This document shows positions 38,000-49,181 of a stretch of 64,000 nt of DNA, piece by piece. A program made the position numbers and the translations under genes. Source of the stretch: Variovorax sp. YR216 (GTDB taxonomy: Bacteria; Pseudomonadota; Gammaproteobacteria; Burkholderiales; Burkholderiaceae_C); the NCBI RefSeq assembly GCF_900107745.1, contig NZ_FNRO01000008.1, positions 124,001-188,000 of the forward strand. The letters run 5' to 3'. A model generated the notes under the pieces. That model did no database searches, had not been told where the DNA came from, and saw only the letters and a list, made by a program, of their open reading frames with translations. Every line of letters starts with the position of its first letter. Within the stretch, counting starts at the first letter, position 1.

Positions 38000-39463
38000 A
38001 TGAAACTCTTTCAGCGCGCCCAGCGCTCCCTGTTCGGCGAGATCCTCGACTGGATGCTCACGCCGCTGTTGCTGCTGGTGCCGGTGAGCATCGGCGTGAC
38101 ATGGCTCGTGGCGCAAGGCATCGCCAATGCGCCGTTCGATCGGGCGCTCGAATCCAACATCCAGACCCTCGCGCGCCTCGTCGACGTGGACCACGGCCGC
38201 GTCCAGTTCGTGCTGCCGCAGCCGGCGCGCGAGATCCTCGGCGGCGACGAGGCGGATCGCGTGTACGTCCAGCTGCTCGACGAACACGGCGGGCTGCTCA
38301 GCGGCGAGCCGGACGTCCCGCCGCCCAGCTCCGACGAGCCGCCCATGCCCGGCGTGGTCTACCTGCGCAACGGCCTGATCCAGGGGCAGCAGGTGCGCAT
38401 CGCTTCGCTGTGGATCGCCGGCACCAACCCCGAGGCGCCGATGGCGCTGCTGCAGGTGGCCGAGACGCGCGAGAAGCAATCGGTGCTGGCCACGGAAATC
38501 ATCAAGGGCGTGCTGCTCCCGCAGTTCGCGATCCTGCCGCTGGCGGTGCTGCTGATCTGGCTGGCGCTGGTGCGCGGCATCAAGCCGCTGTCGGTGGTGG
38601 AAGCGCGCATCCGCGAGCGCCGGCCAGGCGACCTGAGCCCGCTCGACGAATCCTCGGTGCCGCTCGAAGTGGTGCCGCTGGTGCTCTCGGTCAACGACCT
38701 GCTGCGCAAGCTCAACGATTCGATCGGCACGCAGAAGCGCTTTCTGGCGGATGCGGCGCATCAGTTGAAGACGCCGCTGGCGGGCCTGCGCATGCAGGCC
38801 GACCTCGCGCAGCGCGAAGGCGCGAATGCCGAGGAACTCAAGAAGTCCCTCAAGCAGATCGGCCGTGCCAGCGTGCGCGCGACGCACACGGTCAATCAGC
38901 TGCTCTCGCTCGCGCGCGCGGAAGGCAACGGCGGCAGCATCGGCCGGCAGTCCTGCGACATCGCGCGACTCACGATCGAGGTGGTGCGCGAGGCGGTGCC
39001 GCGCGCGATCGACAAGCGCATCGACCTCGGCTACGAGGGCGCCCAGCCCGGCGCACCCGGCGTGGCGATCGACGGCAATCCGACCCTGCTCAAGGAATTG
39101 GTGCGCAACTTGGTCGACAACGCCATCAACTACACCCCGTCGACGCCGGAGCGGCCGGGCGTGATCACCGCGCGGGTGCTGGCCGACCCCTTCGGGCGCA
39201 TCGTGATGCTGCAGGTCGAAGACAACGGCCCCGGCATCCCCGAAGCCGAGCGCGAGCTCGTGTTCGAGCCGTTCTACCGGGTGCTGGGCAACGAAGCCGA
39301 CGGATCGGGCCTCGGGTTGCCGATCGTGCGAGAGATCGCGCGCCAGCATTTCGCGACCGTGCGGCTGGAAGACGCCCATCCGGGCCGACATCCGCCGGGC
39401 ACGCTCGTCAGCCTGCGCTTCGACGGCAACGAGGGCGAACGCCGCGCCGGCGGGCCGCACTGA
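38000..39463 (+). CDS. Sensor histidine kinase (TctE/QseC-like)
   Basis: 487 residues. Two membrane helices (~20-42 and ~172-192) enclose a ~130-residue periplasmic domain, of the 2CSK_N type found in TctE-like kinases. The phosphoacceptor is His254 in DAAHQLKTPLAGLRMQ. N, G1 and G2 boxes are NLVDNAINYTP, EDNGPGIPEAE and GSGLGLPIV. It pairs with the preceding regulator. In TctDE systems the target is tricarboxylate uptake, but no such transporter is nearby, so the signal is unknown. Confidence 0.93.
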   Translation: MKLFQRAQRSLFGEILDWMLTPLLLLVPVSIGVTWLVAQGIANAPFDRALESNIQTLARLVDVDHGRVQFVLPQPAREILGGDEADRVYVQLLDEHGGLLSGEPDVPPPSSDEPPMPGVVYLRNGLIQGQQVRIASLWIAGTNPEAPMALLQVAETREKQSVLATEIIKGVLLPQFAILPLAVLLIWLALVRGIKPLSVVEARIRERRPGDLSPLDESSVPLEVVPLVLSVNDLLRKLNDSIGTQKRFLADAAHQLKTPLAGLRMQADLAQREGANAEELKKSLKQIGRASVRATHTVNQLLSLARAEGNGGSIGRQSCDIARLTIEVVREAVPRAIDKRIDLGYEGAQPGAPGVAIDGNPTLLKELVRNLVDNAINYTPSTPERPGVITARVLADPFGRIVMLQVEDNGPGIPEAERELVFEPFYRVLGNEADGSGLGLPIVREIARQHFATVRLEDAHPGRHPPGTLVSLRFDGNEGERRAGGPH

Positions 39464-39484
39464 GCGGCGTAGGGCGTGTTCACC

Positions 39485-39673
39485 CTAGACCTTGCCGGGA
39501 TCGACCTTGCGGATCTCGAGCATCTGCGGCCGCACCTGCTGCTGAAGGCGCTGCGGCTCACGCTCGCTGAAGCGCGCGGGCTGCGTGCCGAACAGCGCGA
39601 GCGCGCCTTGCGACCAGGCGTAGTAGCCGAGATTCGCGACGATGAGAAGAACGACCAGCAGCCGCAGCATCAT
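39485..39673 (-). CDS. Small membrane-anchored protein
   Basis: 62 residues: an N-terminal membrane helix (MLRLLVVLLIVANLGYYAW) and a short Gln/Arg-rich tail (REPQRLQQQVRPQMLEIRKV). It overlaps the birA stop by 4 bases (ATGA), a sign of real translation coupling. The helix with NLGYYAWSQG is a form I associate with SPOR-domain proteins of this family, but no SPOR domain follows, so this may be a short version. Function unknown. Confidence 0.75.
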   Translation of the reverse strand: MMLRLLVVLLIVANLGYYAWSQGALALFGTQPARFSEREPQRLQQQVRPQMLEIRKVDPGKV

Positions 39674-40467
39674 GGCGTCGAAGAGGCAGGGCGCACGCTG
39701 ACTTCGGCGCTGGTGATGGTCTTCATGCCGGAGGCCGTCTGCACCAGCAGTTCACCGCCCCAGCCCACGCCCTCGCAACGGCCTTCGGTGCCGTCGCTGA
39801 GCCGCACCTCGCGCCCGCGCAGCACGTCGCGCGCGGCGAAGCGCGGCGCGAAGGGGACGAAGCCCCGCGCATCGAAAAGCTGGACGTTCTCCACCAAAGG
39901 CACCGCGATCTCGCGCAGCACCTGCGCCGGCGTCGCCTGCGGGCGCCACTGCTGCAGCCAAGCCGGCGGGGTGCGCATCCCGGCGGCTTCGCGCGGGCCG
40001 ATGTTGATGCCGATGCCGATCACCAGGTAGCGCTCGGCCGCGTCAGGCTGGAGGAGGGCGGTTTCGATCAGGATGCCGCCGAGCTTGCACTCGCCGACCC
40101 AGAGGTCGTTCGGCCACTTGAGCCCCAGGCCCGCGGCATTGGAGGGATCGAGGCTTTCCGCCACGCTCACACCCACCGCGAGCGACAACCCCGACCAGTC
40201 GCGCGGCGCGAGCGGCAGGCCAAGCGAGAAGGTCAGCGAGGCCGGCTGCTGCGCGTCCTGCGCGCTTTGCCAGTCCCGACCCAGCCGGCCGCGACCGGCG
40301 GTCTGCCGTTCGGCCACCAGGAACACGGGAGCGTGATTGCCGTCGCGCGCCCGCCGCATGAGCTCGCTGCTTGTCGAATCGATCTCGGCAACGACCTCGA
40401 CGCTCACCCCCGGCAGCCTCGGCGCCAGGGCGCCGGCGATCTCGTCCTCGAACCAGGGCGCGGCCAT
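39670..40467 (-). CDS. birA: Biotin--[acetyl-CoA-carboxylase] ligase
   Basis: 265 residues. The catalytic core is recognisable: DSTSSELMRRA, the biotinyl-AMP loop AERQTAGRGRLGRDWQS, LGLKWPNDLWV and KLGGILIET. The N-terminal DNA-binding domain of E. coli BirA is absent, so this is a ligase without repressor function. The C-terminal SH3-like domain is present (FAARDVLRGREVRLSDGTEG). It follows the SET-domain gene by 2 bases and overlaps the next small gene. Confidence 0.94.
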   Translation of the reverse strand: MAAPWFEDEIAGALAPRLPGVSVEVVAEIDSTSSELMRRARDGNHAPVFLVAERQTAGRGRLGRDWQSAQDAQQPASLTFSLGLPLAPRDWSGLSLAVGVSVAESLDPSNAAGLGLKWPNDLWVGECKLGGILIETALLQPDAAERYLVIGIGINIGPREAAGMRTPPAWLQQWRPQATPAQVLREIAVPLVENVQLFDARGFVPFAPRFAARDVLRGREVRLSDGTEGRCEGVGWGGELLVQTASGMKTITSAEVSVRPASSTP

Positions 40468-40469
40468 GC

Positions 40470-41090
40470 TCAGCGCTTGCCGGACTTCAAGGACTTGGCG
40501 CTCTTGTCCTTGTCCTTTTTCTTCTTCGGTTCCTTGCGGGCCTCGCCCGCGTCCTTCTTGCCCTTGCTGGCGCTCTTGGCTTCCTTGTCCTTCTTCTTGC
40601 CCTTGCTCTTCTTTTCGTCGGACTTGGGCGCAAGCAAAGTGCCGCGACAGTTCTTTGACCCGCACCAGCAGGGGAACTCGGCCTTGAGCTTCTTCGTATA
40701 GGGCTCGTCGATGATCAGGCCGTAGTCGTAGCTGAGCTCTTCGCCCGCCGCGATATTGCGCAGGGCCTTGATGAAGACGCGGCCGTCCTGCTCGTCCGCT
40801 TCGCAGCTCGGGTCGCAGGAATGGTTGATCCAGCGCGCGGCGTTGCCTTTCACGCCGCCATCGATCACACGCTCGTCATCGATGTGGAAGTAGAACGTGT
40901 GGTTGGGTTGCGACGGATCGTGCGGATGGCGCCGGAGCGCCTCCTTCCAGGTGATGACTTCGCCCTTGTACTCGATGAGCGTTTCGCCCTCCGCGATATC
41001 CTGCACGGCGAAAACGCCGTTGCCATGGACGTCGGAGCGCCGGGTCTGGATGCGGCGGCCACCACCTGAAACGAAGGATTTGGAAGGCAT
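40470..41090 (-). CDS. SET-domain protein (lysine methyltransferase-like) with Lys-rich tail
   Basis: 206 residues. The SET domain (~12-135) has the SAM-binding and catalytic motifs RWINHSCDPSCEA (NHSC at 89-92) and EELSYDYGL (Tyr121, Tyr123). A post-SET zinc-binding cluster CWCGSKNCRGTL supplies Cys141, 143 and 148. The last ~50 residues are almost only Lys, Ser, Glu, Asp and Ala, like a nucleic-acid or histone-like tail. SET enzymes methylate protein lysines; in bacteria the targets are mostly unknown. It is divergent from a SWIB-tailed topoisomerase III gene. Confidence 0.92.
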   Translation of the reverse strand: MPSKSFVSGGGRRIQTRRSDVHGNGVFAVQDIAEGETLIEYKGEVITWKEALRRHPHDPSQPNHTFYFHIDDERVIDGGVKGNAARWINHSCDPSCEADEQDGRVFIKALRNIAAGEELSYDYGLIIDEPYTKKLKAEFPCWCGSKNCRGTLLAPKSDEKKSKGKKKDKEAKSASKGKKDAGEARKEPKKKKDKDKSAKSLKSGKR

Positions 41091-41111
41091 CGGCGAAGTC
41101 TGATAGTTTGA

Positions 41112-41144
41112 ATATGTACGCATGCGCGTGCGTGCGCGCACGCG
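41112..41144. promoter_or_regulatory. 33-nt perfect alternating purine-pyrimidine tract
   Basis: Every base from 41112 to 41144 alternates purine and pyrimidine, mostly as CG, TG and CA steps, which is the classic Z-DNA-forming sequence. It lies in the 85-base divergent promoter region between the SET-domain gene and topB. Supercoiling from the two divergent promoters would favour the left-handed form. A role in regulation is inference. Confidence 0.6.
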
Positions 41145-41175
41145 AGAAGCGCCAGATTGTAAGGATGACGAGTCA

Positions 41176-44091
<2,916 letters not shown>

Positions 44092-44108
44092 TCCAAGGAG
44101 TTGTTCGA

Positions 44109-44276
44109 ATGAAGCCCTCCGTCACCGCACTGCTCGCGTTCTGCATGTGCCTGCTCGCGGGCTGCGCATCGCAAGGCTCGGCGAGCGGCAGCGCCGCGTC
44201 TTCGGGCGGAAGCGGCATCACCGTCTTCGGCGAGATCGACGCGGGCGTCAGCGGCTCCCGCAACCAGAGCCGCTGA
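44109..44276 (+). CDS. Small lipoprotein
   Basis: 55 residues. The signal peptide ends in the lipobox LLAGC, so the mature lipoprotein would be only ~38 residues. It contains a Ser/Gly/Ala-rich linker and a short conserved-looking end (GITVFGEIDAGVSGSRNQ). AAGGAG lies 5-10 bases upstream. It follows topB by 17 bases. Too short for confident family assignment. Confidence 0.75.
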   Translation: MKPSVTALLAFCMCLLAGCASQGSASGSAASSGGSGITVFGEIDAGVSGSRNQSR

Positions 44277-44286
44277 GCGGGCGCGC

Positions 44287-45168
44287 TCAGCGCATCAGCA
44301 GCGCCTGCCGCAGCAAGCGCGCGGCGCGGTTGCGGATCCGTCCCGGCGCCGAGCGCAGCGGATTGTGCTGGTTGACCTTGGCGGTCGCGCATGCCCACAG
44401 GAAATCCTCGAGGATGGCCGTGTCGTCGAGCGTCTCGGTGCTGCCGTACTTGTGGAACTCGGGGTGCCACTGCGTGGCCGCGATGTAGCTGCGCCCCCGG
44501 TCGGGTTTGCGCCGGATGGCCTCTGCGACGCGGTCCGGAATGCTCCACGCATCGACCTCGAAGCCGGGCGCGAGGTCCTTCACGCCCTGGTGGTGGATGC
44601 TGTTGACGCGCGCCGTCTCCATGCCCGGATAGAGCTTCGACAGCCGCGACCCCGGCGAGACGCGGATGTCATGGAAGTTCTGGTCGTACGCCACGGGGTC
44701 GCGATGCCGCTGCGCATTGGGGTGCTGGGCCTCGATATCCTGATAGAGCGTGCCGCCGAAAGCCACGTTGATCAGCTGCAAGCCGCGACAGACGCCGAAG
44801 ATCGGTTTGCCGACCTGCTCGAAGGCCTCCACCAGCGCGAGGTCGTAGAGGTCTCGGATCCGATCGCCGATCCATGCGTCCTTGAGCGGCACTTCGCCAT
44901 AGCTGCCGGGCCAGACATCGGCGCCGCCGTGCATCACCACGCCGTCGAGCCATTCGGCGTAGTGCGACAGCTTGGTGTCGCCGCGCGCGGTCTCGCCCGT
45001 GGGGCACGGCACCATCACCACCATCGCGCCGGCGGACATCAGCCAGTGCGCGATCGACTGCTCGACGTACTGGAGCGTCTTGTTGGCGAACAGGGAGCGC
45101 GCCGGGTCCGCATGTGAGAAACAGGCTGAAAGGCCGATCTTCAGGCGGCCGGATACGGTTTGTGCCAT
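44287..45168 (-). CDS. Gamma-glutamyl-gamma-aminobutyrate hydrolase-like class I amidotransferase
   Basis: 293 residues of the peptidase C26/PuuD-like family. The nucleophile elbow is FGVCRGLQLINVAFGG with the catalytic Cys, and the partner His is in TQWHPEFH. The oxyanion region MHGGADVWP is present. PuuD splits gamma-Glu-GABA in putrescine breakdown, but no other puu gene is near, so the substrate is uncertain. The start at 45168 is preferred; a 46-residue upstream extension is possible but not conserved-looking. Confidence 0.88.
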   Translation of the reverse strand: MAQTVSGRLKIGLSACFSHADPARSLFANKTLQYVEQSIAHWLMSAGAMVVMVPCPTGETARGDTKLSHYAEWLDGVVMHGGADVWPGSYGEVPLKDAWIGDRIRDLYDLALVEAFEQVGKPIFGVCRGLQLINVAFGGTLYQDIEAQHPNAQRHRDPVAYDQNFHDIRVSPGSRLSKLYPGMETARVNSIHHQGVKDLAPGFEVDAWSIPDRVAEAIRRKPDRGRSYIAATQWHPEFHKYGSTETLDDTAILEDFLWACATAKVNQHNPLRSAPGRIRNRAARLLRQALLMR

Positions 45169-45332
45169 CGTATTCCGGGAAACGTGTGGCTGGGCCACGC
45201 TGTTGACTTCCCGTTCATTCTGAAACGATTCCGCGCCCGATGCACGGCAGCGAGCACCGCGATGCGAAGTCGGACGACGCTCGCAACGCGCTCGCAATGG
45301 CATCATCGCGAGCCCAACGCAGGAGACAGACG

Positions 45333-46388
45333 ATGAAGACCATCAAGGGGCCGGCCATCTTCCTGGCCCAGTTTGCGGGCGATGACGCGCCCTTCAACTC
45401 CCTCGACGCGATCGCCGGCTGGGCGGCAGGCCTCGGCTACAAGGGCGTGCAGATTCCGAGTTGGGACGCCCGCCTCTTCGATCTGCAGCGGGCGGCCGAG
45501 AGCAAGACCTACTGCGACGAAGTGAAGGGCACGCTGGCTCGCCATGGGCTGGAGATCACGGAGCTTTCGACGCACCTGCAAGGACAACTCGTCGCAGTGC
45601 ATCCGGCCTACGACGCGGGCTTCGACGGCTTCGCCGCGCCGGAAGTGCGCAACGATCCGGTCAAACGGCAGAGCTGGGCGGTCGAACAACTTCACTATGC
45701 CGCACAGGCTTCGGCCCATCTGGGACTGACCGCGCATGCGACCTTCTCGGGCGCGCTCGCATGGCCGTATCTCTATTCGTGGCCGCCGCGTCCGCCGGGC
45801 CTGATCGAAGAGGCCTTCGACGAGCTCGCGCGCCGCTGGAAGCCGATCCTCGACCGCTTCGACGAAGTCGGCGTCGACGTCTGCTACGAAATCCACCCCG
45901 GCGAGGACCTGCACGATGGCGTGACCTACGAGATGTTCCTCGAGCGCGTGAGCAACCATCCGCGCGCCTGCCTGCTGTACGACCCGAGCCACTTCGTGCT
46001 GCAGCAGCTCAACTACCTCGACTACATCGACCACTATCACGAGCGGATCAAGATCTTTCACGTGAAGGATGCCGAGTTCAATCCGACCGGCAAGCAGGGC
46101 GTCTACGGCGGCTTCCAGTCGTGGCTCGACCGCGCCGGCCGCTTCCGTTCGCTAGGCGACGGGCAGGTGGACTTCGGCGCGATCTTCTCGAAGATGGCCG
46201 CCTACGACTTCCCGGGCTGGGCGGTCCTCGAATGGGAGTGCTGTCTGAAGCACCCCGAGGACGGCGCGCGCGAAGGCGCCGAGTTCATCGCGAATCACAT
46301 CATCCGCGTCGCCGACCGCGCCTTCGACGACTTCGCGGGCGGCGGCGTCAACACCGCCGCCAACAGGCAAATGCTCGGCCTCACCTGA
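45333..46388 (+). CDS. Sugar phosphate isomerase/epimerase (AP endonuclease 2 fold)
   Basis: 351-residue TIM-barrel protein of the xylose-isomerase-like family. Metal-site segments visible are CYEIHPGEDLH, LYDPSHF and KIFHVKDAEF, with a final Glu in AVLEWECC. The substrate cannot be deduced; related enzymes act on inositol or keto-sugars. AGGAGA 8 bases before the ATG at 45333 fixes the start. It is divergent from the amidotransferase-like gene across 164 bases. Confidence 0.88.
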   Translation: MKTIKGPAIFLAQFAGDDAPFNSLDAIAGWAAGLGYKGVQIPSWDARLFDLQRAAESKTYCDEVKGTLARHGLEITELSTHLQGQLVAVHPAYDAGFDGFAAPEVRNDPVKRQSWAVEQLHYAAQASAHLGLTAHATFSGALAWPYLYSWPPRPPGLIEEAFDELARRWKPILDRFDEVGVDVCYEIHPGEDLHDGVTYEMFLERVSNHPRACLLYDPSHFVLQQLNYLDYIDHYHERIKIFHVKDAEFNPTGKQGVYGGFQSWLDRAGRFRSLGDGQVDFGAIFSKMAAYDFPGWAVLEWECCLKHPEDGAREGAEFIANHIIRVADRAFDDFAGGGVNTAANRQMLGLT

Positions 46389-46398
46389 TCGCGAGCGT

Positions 46399-47481
46399 CT
46401 AGATCCCTTCGGGCTTGCGCAGGGTTTGCATGCGATCGATCGAGTGGACCTTGATCTTGCGCACCTCCGAACCCTGCTGCACCGTGAGCTCGACGTCGCC
46501 TTCGGCGACCGGCCGCTTCCAGAGCTGCTTGTAGAAGGCCTCGAGGGTGGTGACCTCGATGCCGTCGATCTCCAGCACCACGTCGCCGGGGTGCAGGCCG
46601 GCTTCGACCGCCGGCCCCGCGCGATCGACCCGCACGATCTCCACATGGCCGTCGCGCTCGGAGGACGAGACGCCGAGCCAAGGCCGGATGCTCGCGCGCG
46701 TGCGGCCGTTGGTCTGCAGTTCCGCGAGCACCGGCCGAAGCAGGTCGACCGGCACGAACATGTTGCCCGGCAGCGTCCGCTCCGGACCCGCGGCCTCCAG
46801 CACGAACAGGCTGCCGATGCCGAGCAGGTCGCCACGGCTGTTGAAGAGCGCGGCGCCGCTGTGATTGGCCACCGGCGGACTGGTGAAGATCGCGCTTTCG
46901 ATGTGGTATTCCCAGTAGCCCGAGAACGGCCGCGTCGCGATCAGGCGGGTGAAGCCGACCTCGGTGCCGCGGCTGCTCCCGGTGGCGACCAGCAGTGGCT
47001 CGCCATCCTTCAGACTCGCGACACCGGCCATGGGCACCGGCTCGATGCCCCGAAGCGGCACCAGCGGGCGGACGAGGCCGAAGCCCGTCGCGAGGTCATA
47101 GGCGACCTGGCGCGCCGGCAGCACGCGGTCATCCTGCGTGAGCACTTCGATGGTCTCCGCTTCGAGCAGCAGGTAGCCGATGGTGAGGATCAACCCGTCC
47201 GGCCCGATCACCACGCCCGAACCCGACCGCCGCTGGCCGAGGCTGTCGGCGGAGGTCGCGCCTTCCGTCGCGGTGACGTTGAGCGCCACGACCGCGTCGC
47301 CCGCACGCTTGAGCGCGCGCACCTGCGCATTCATCGCCGCGGTCTCGGCCGGCGTCGCAGCCATTGCCGAGAGGCCGAGCAACGCGGCCACGCATGCGGC
47401 AACGCTGCCGAGCCACCGAACGCGATCTCGGACAAGGCCCGACGCCAGCGAAGATCGAATGAGTGATCCTTGCGTCCGCAT
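46399..47481 (-). CDS. HtrA-like PDZ protein with a degenerate protease site
   Basis: 360 residues. A signal peptide ends near MAA (residue ~41). The trypsin-like S1C fold (~55-255) is followed by a PDZ domain (~268-345, WLGVSSSERDGHV, AGLHPGDVVLEIDG). The catalytic triad is broken. The usual TNxHV block reads LTIGYLLLE, so His is absent, and the TDLAV block reads ATGFGLVRP, so Asp is absent. Only the Ser region survives, as VANHSGAAL (Ser208). It is therefore probably a non-proteolytic chaperone or sensor. Confidence 0.87.
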   Translation of the reverse strand: MRTQGSLIRSSLASGLVRDRVRWLGSVAACVAALLGLSAMAATPAETAAMNAQVRALKRAGDAVVALNVTATEGATSADSLGQRRSGSGVVIGPDGLILTIGYLLLEAETIEVLTQDDRVLPARQVAYDLATGFGLVRPLVPLRGIEPVPMAGVASLKDGEPLLVATGSSRGTEVGFTRLIATRPFSGYWEYHIESAIFTSPPVANHSGAALFNSRGDLLGIGSLFVLEAAGPERTLPGNMFVPVDLLRPVLAELQTNGRTRASIRPWLGVSSSERDGHVEIVRVDRAGPAVEAGLHPGDVVLEIDGIEVTTLEAFYKQLWKRPVAEGDVELTVQQGSEVRKIKVHSIDRMQTLRKPEGI

Positions 47482-47565
47482 GACCGCGCTCCTTGGAACG
47501 ATGGTCCCCCATGGTGCGCCGCCGGGGCGCGGCCCGCAAGCCCGAACGACTCCCGGCGGGGCCGT

Positions 47566-48528
47566 CTATCGGGGGTCGAGCGAGGCCCGCGCACCCGGCA
47601 CCTCTTCGCGGGTCACCAGCCAGATGCCGGCGCACACCAGCAGCAGGGCGAGGGCGTTCTTCCATTCGAGAAAGCGCTCATCGAGGAACAGCGCCGACAG
47701 AAGCGTCCCGAAGATCGGCACCATGAAGTTGAAGACCGTGACCATGCTCACGCGGTTGTACTTGAGCAGCGTGGTCCACAGCGAGAACGCCGCGGATGAG
47801 AGCACCACCAGATAGCCCAGCAGCATCAGCGCGCCGAGCGTCGGCTCGCGAAGGGTGCCGCCCAGAGCGAAGCCGATCAGCAGCAGCGTGGCGCCGCCGA
47901 TCGCGAGCTGGTAGCCGGTGAGCACCACCGAATCGATGCGCTGAGAGAGCTTCTTGCCGTAGATGCTCGCCGCCGACAACACCAGCGCCGCCATCACGAC
48001 GGAGCCTTCGCCCAGCAGCGTGAAATCGAACTGCATCGCGCCCCGGCCGAAATTGACCACCATCACGCCAACGAAGCCGACCACGCAGCCGAGCACCTTG
48101 TTGAAGCTGAGACGGTCGTTGTGATAGATGAAGTGCGCCAGCAGCACGCTGAAGAAGGTGCCCGTCGCGTTCATGATCGAACTCTTCACGCCCGTGGTGT
48201 GCGCCAGTCCCAGGTAGAAGAAGAGGTACTGCAGGCTGGTCTGCGTGAGGCCCAGCAAGGTCATCCGGCCGAGCGAACGGCGGTCGAAGCCGAAGACCGC
48301 CCTGCGGCTGAATGCGGCAACGACAAGCAACACCAGTCCGGCGAAGAGGAAGCGATAGCCAGCGAAGACCAGTTGCGACGGAATGTCGCCCGGCGCGATC
48401 TGGAAGAGCGCATAGCCGTTCTTGATGGCTGGAAAGGCGCTGCCCCAGAGCAGGCAGCACAGCGATGCAAGAAGAAAAACGACCTTGCGGTCGCTGAAGA
48501 AAGCGCGATTACCTGGCGAACTTGTCAT
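47566..48528 (-). CDS. DMT-superfamily (EamA) transporter
   Basis: 320 residues with ten predicted membrane helices in two EamA repeats; LLWGSAFPAIKNGYALF starts the first and MVPIFGTLLSALFLDERFLEW ends the second. Members export amino acids or other metabolites; the substrate cannot be read from sequence. The start at 48528 gives the family N-terminus, whereas the longer frame adds ~120 non-conserved residues. Confidence 0.9.
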   Translation of the reverse strand: MTSSPGNRAFFSDRKVVFLLASLCCLLWGSAFPAIKNGYALFQIAPGDIPSQLVFAGYRFLFAGLVLLVVAAFSRRAVFGFDRRSLGRMTLLGLTQTSLQYLFFYLGLAHTTGVKSSIMNATGTFFSVLLAHFIYHNDRLSFNKVLGCVVGFVGVMVVNFGRGAMQFDFTLLGEGSVVMAALVLSAASIYGKKLSQRIDSVVLTGYQLAIGGATLLLIGFALGGTLREPTLGALMLLGYLVVLSSAAFSLWTTLLKYNRVSMVTVFNFMVPIFGTLLSALFLDERFLEWKNALALLLVCAGIWLVTREEVPGARASLDPR

Positions 48529-48904
48529 ACAACGGGGCCAGATTATCCATGGCTCGACAAAAGTTGTACGACGACTAAGCAGGGGGGCGACGCACCGAAA
48601 AGCAACAGTTATGCCAGTCGAGTAGAATGTCGGGTTCGTTTCGATACCGCGACGAAGCATTTCGTCAGATCGCCGGCAGGGTCCGCATTCGGTTCGAAAC
48701 CGCGAGACCCATGGATGCCCAGGCCGGCTCCCTCCGTGGGTCGGTGCGTCAGCGATGGCCGATGCACGTCGCTCACTGCCTTCGTACCTTGTTGAAGCGA
48801 ATGGCGCGCTGTCCGCTTCGGTGGGCGCATGGCCCCGGCCGGGCCGCGCTTGAACCGGCCGACCGTTTTCCTGTCCAATTACGACAAACATTCAAAGGTA
48901 ATTC
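48529..48904. other. 376-base leader region between the DMT transporter and infA
   Basis: No gene is supported on either strand. A TAGAAT that could be a -10 box lies near 48624-48629, pointing towards infA, without a good -35. If used, it would give a ~270-base untranslated leader that includes a very G/C-rich self-complementary section around 48830-48870. Long leaders are known for cold-regulated genes, and infA-dbpA would fit, but this is only a suggestion. Confidence 0.4.
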
Positions 48905-49174
48905 ATGCCAAAGGAAGAACTGATCGAAATGAACGGCGCAGTCACTGAAGTGCTGCCCGATTCCCGCTACCGCGTGACCCTCGACAACGGCCATCAACTG
49001 ATCGCCTACAGCGGCGGCAAGATGCGCAAGCACCACATCCGCATCCTGGCCGGCGACAAGGTTTCGCTCGAGCTCTCGCCCTACGACCTGACGAAGGGCC
49101 GCATCACGTTCCGTCACCTGGAACGCCGTGGCCCCCCGCCTACCACGGGCGGCAACAACTCGCAGCGCCGCTGA
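48905..49174 (+). CDS. infA: Translation initiation factor IF-1 (extended copy)
   Basis: 89 residues. The S1/OB fold is clear: KEELIEMNGAVTEVLPDSRY, RVTLDNGHQLIAYSGGKMRK and RILAGDKVSLELSPYDLTKG. The usual IF-1 is 72 residues; this one has a 17-residue C-terminal extension rich in Arg, Pro, Gly and Asn. Beta-proteobacteria commonly carry such a second infA outside the ribosomal-protein operon. It is 7 bases ahead of the dbpA-like helicase gene, suggesting a joint role in ribosome assembly or cold adaptation. Confidence 0.93.
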   Translation: MPKEELIEMNGAVTEVLPDSRYRVTLDNGHQLIAYSGGKMRKHHIRILAGDKVSLELSPYDLTKGRITFRHLERRGPPPTTGGNNSQRR

Positions 49175-49181
49175 TCTTGCA

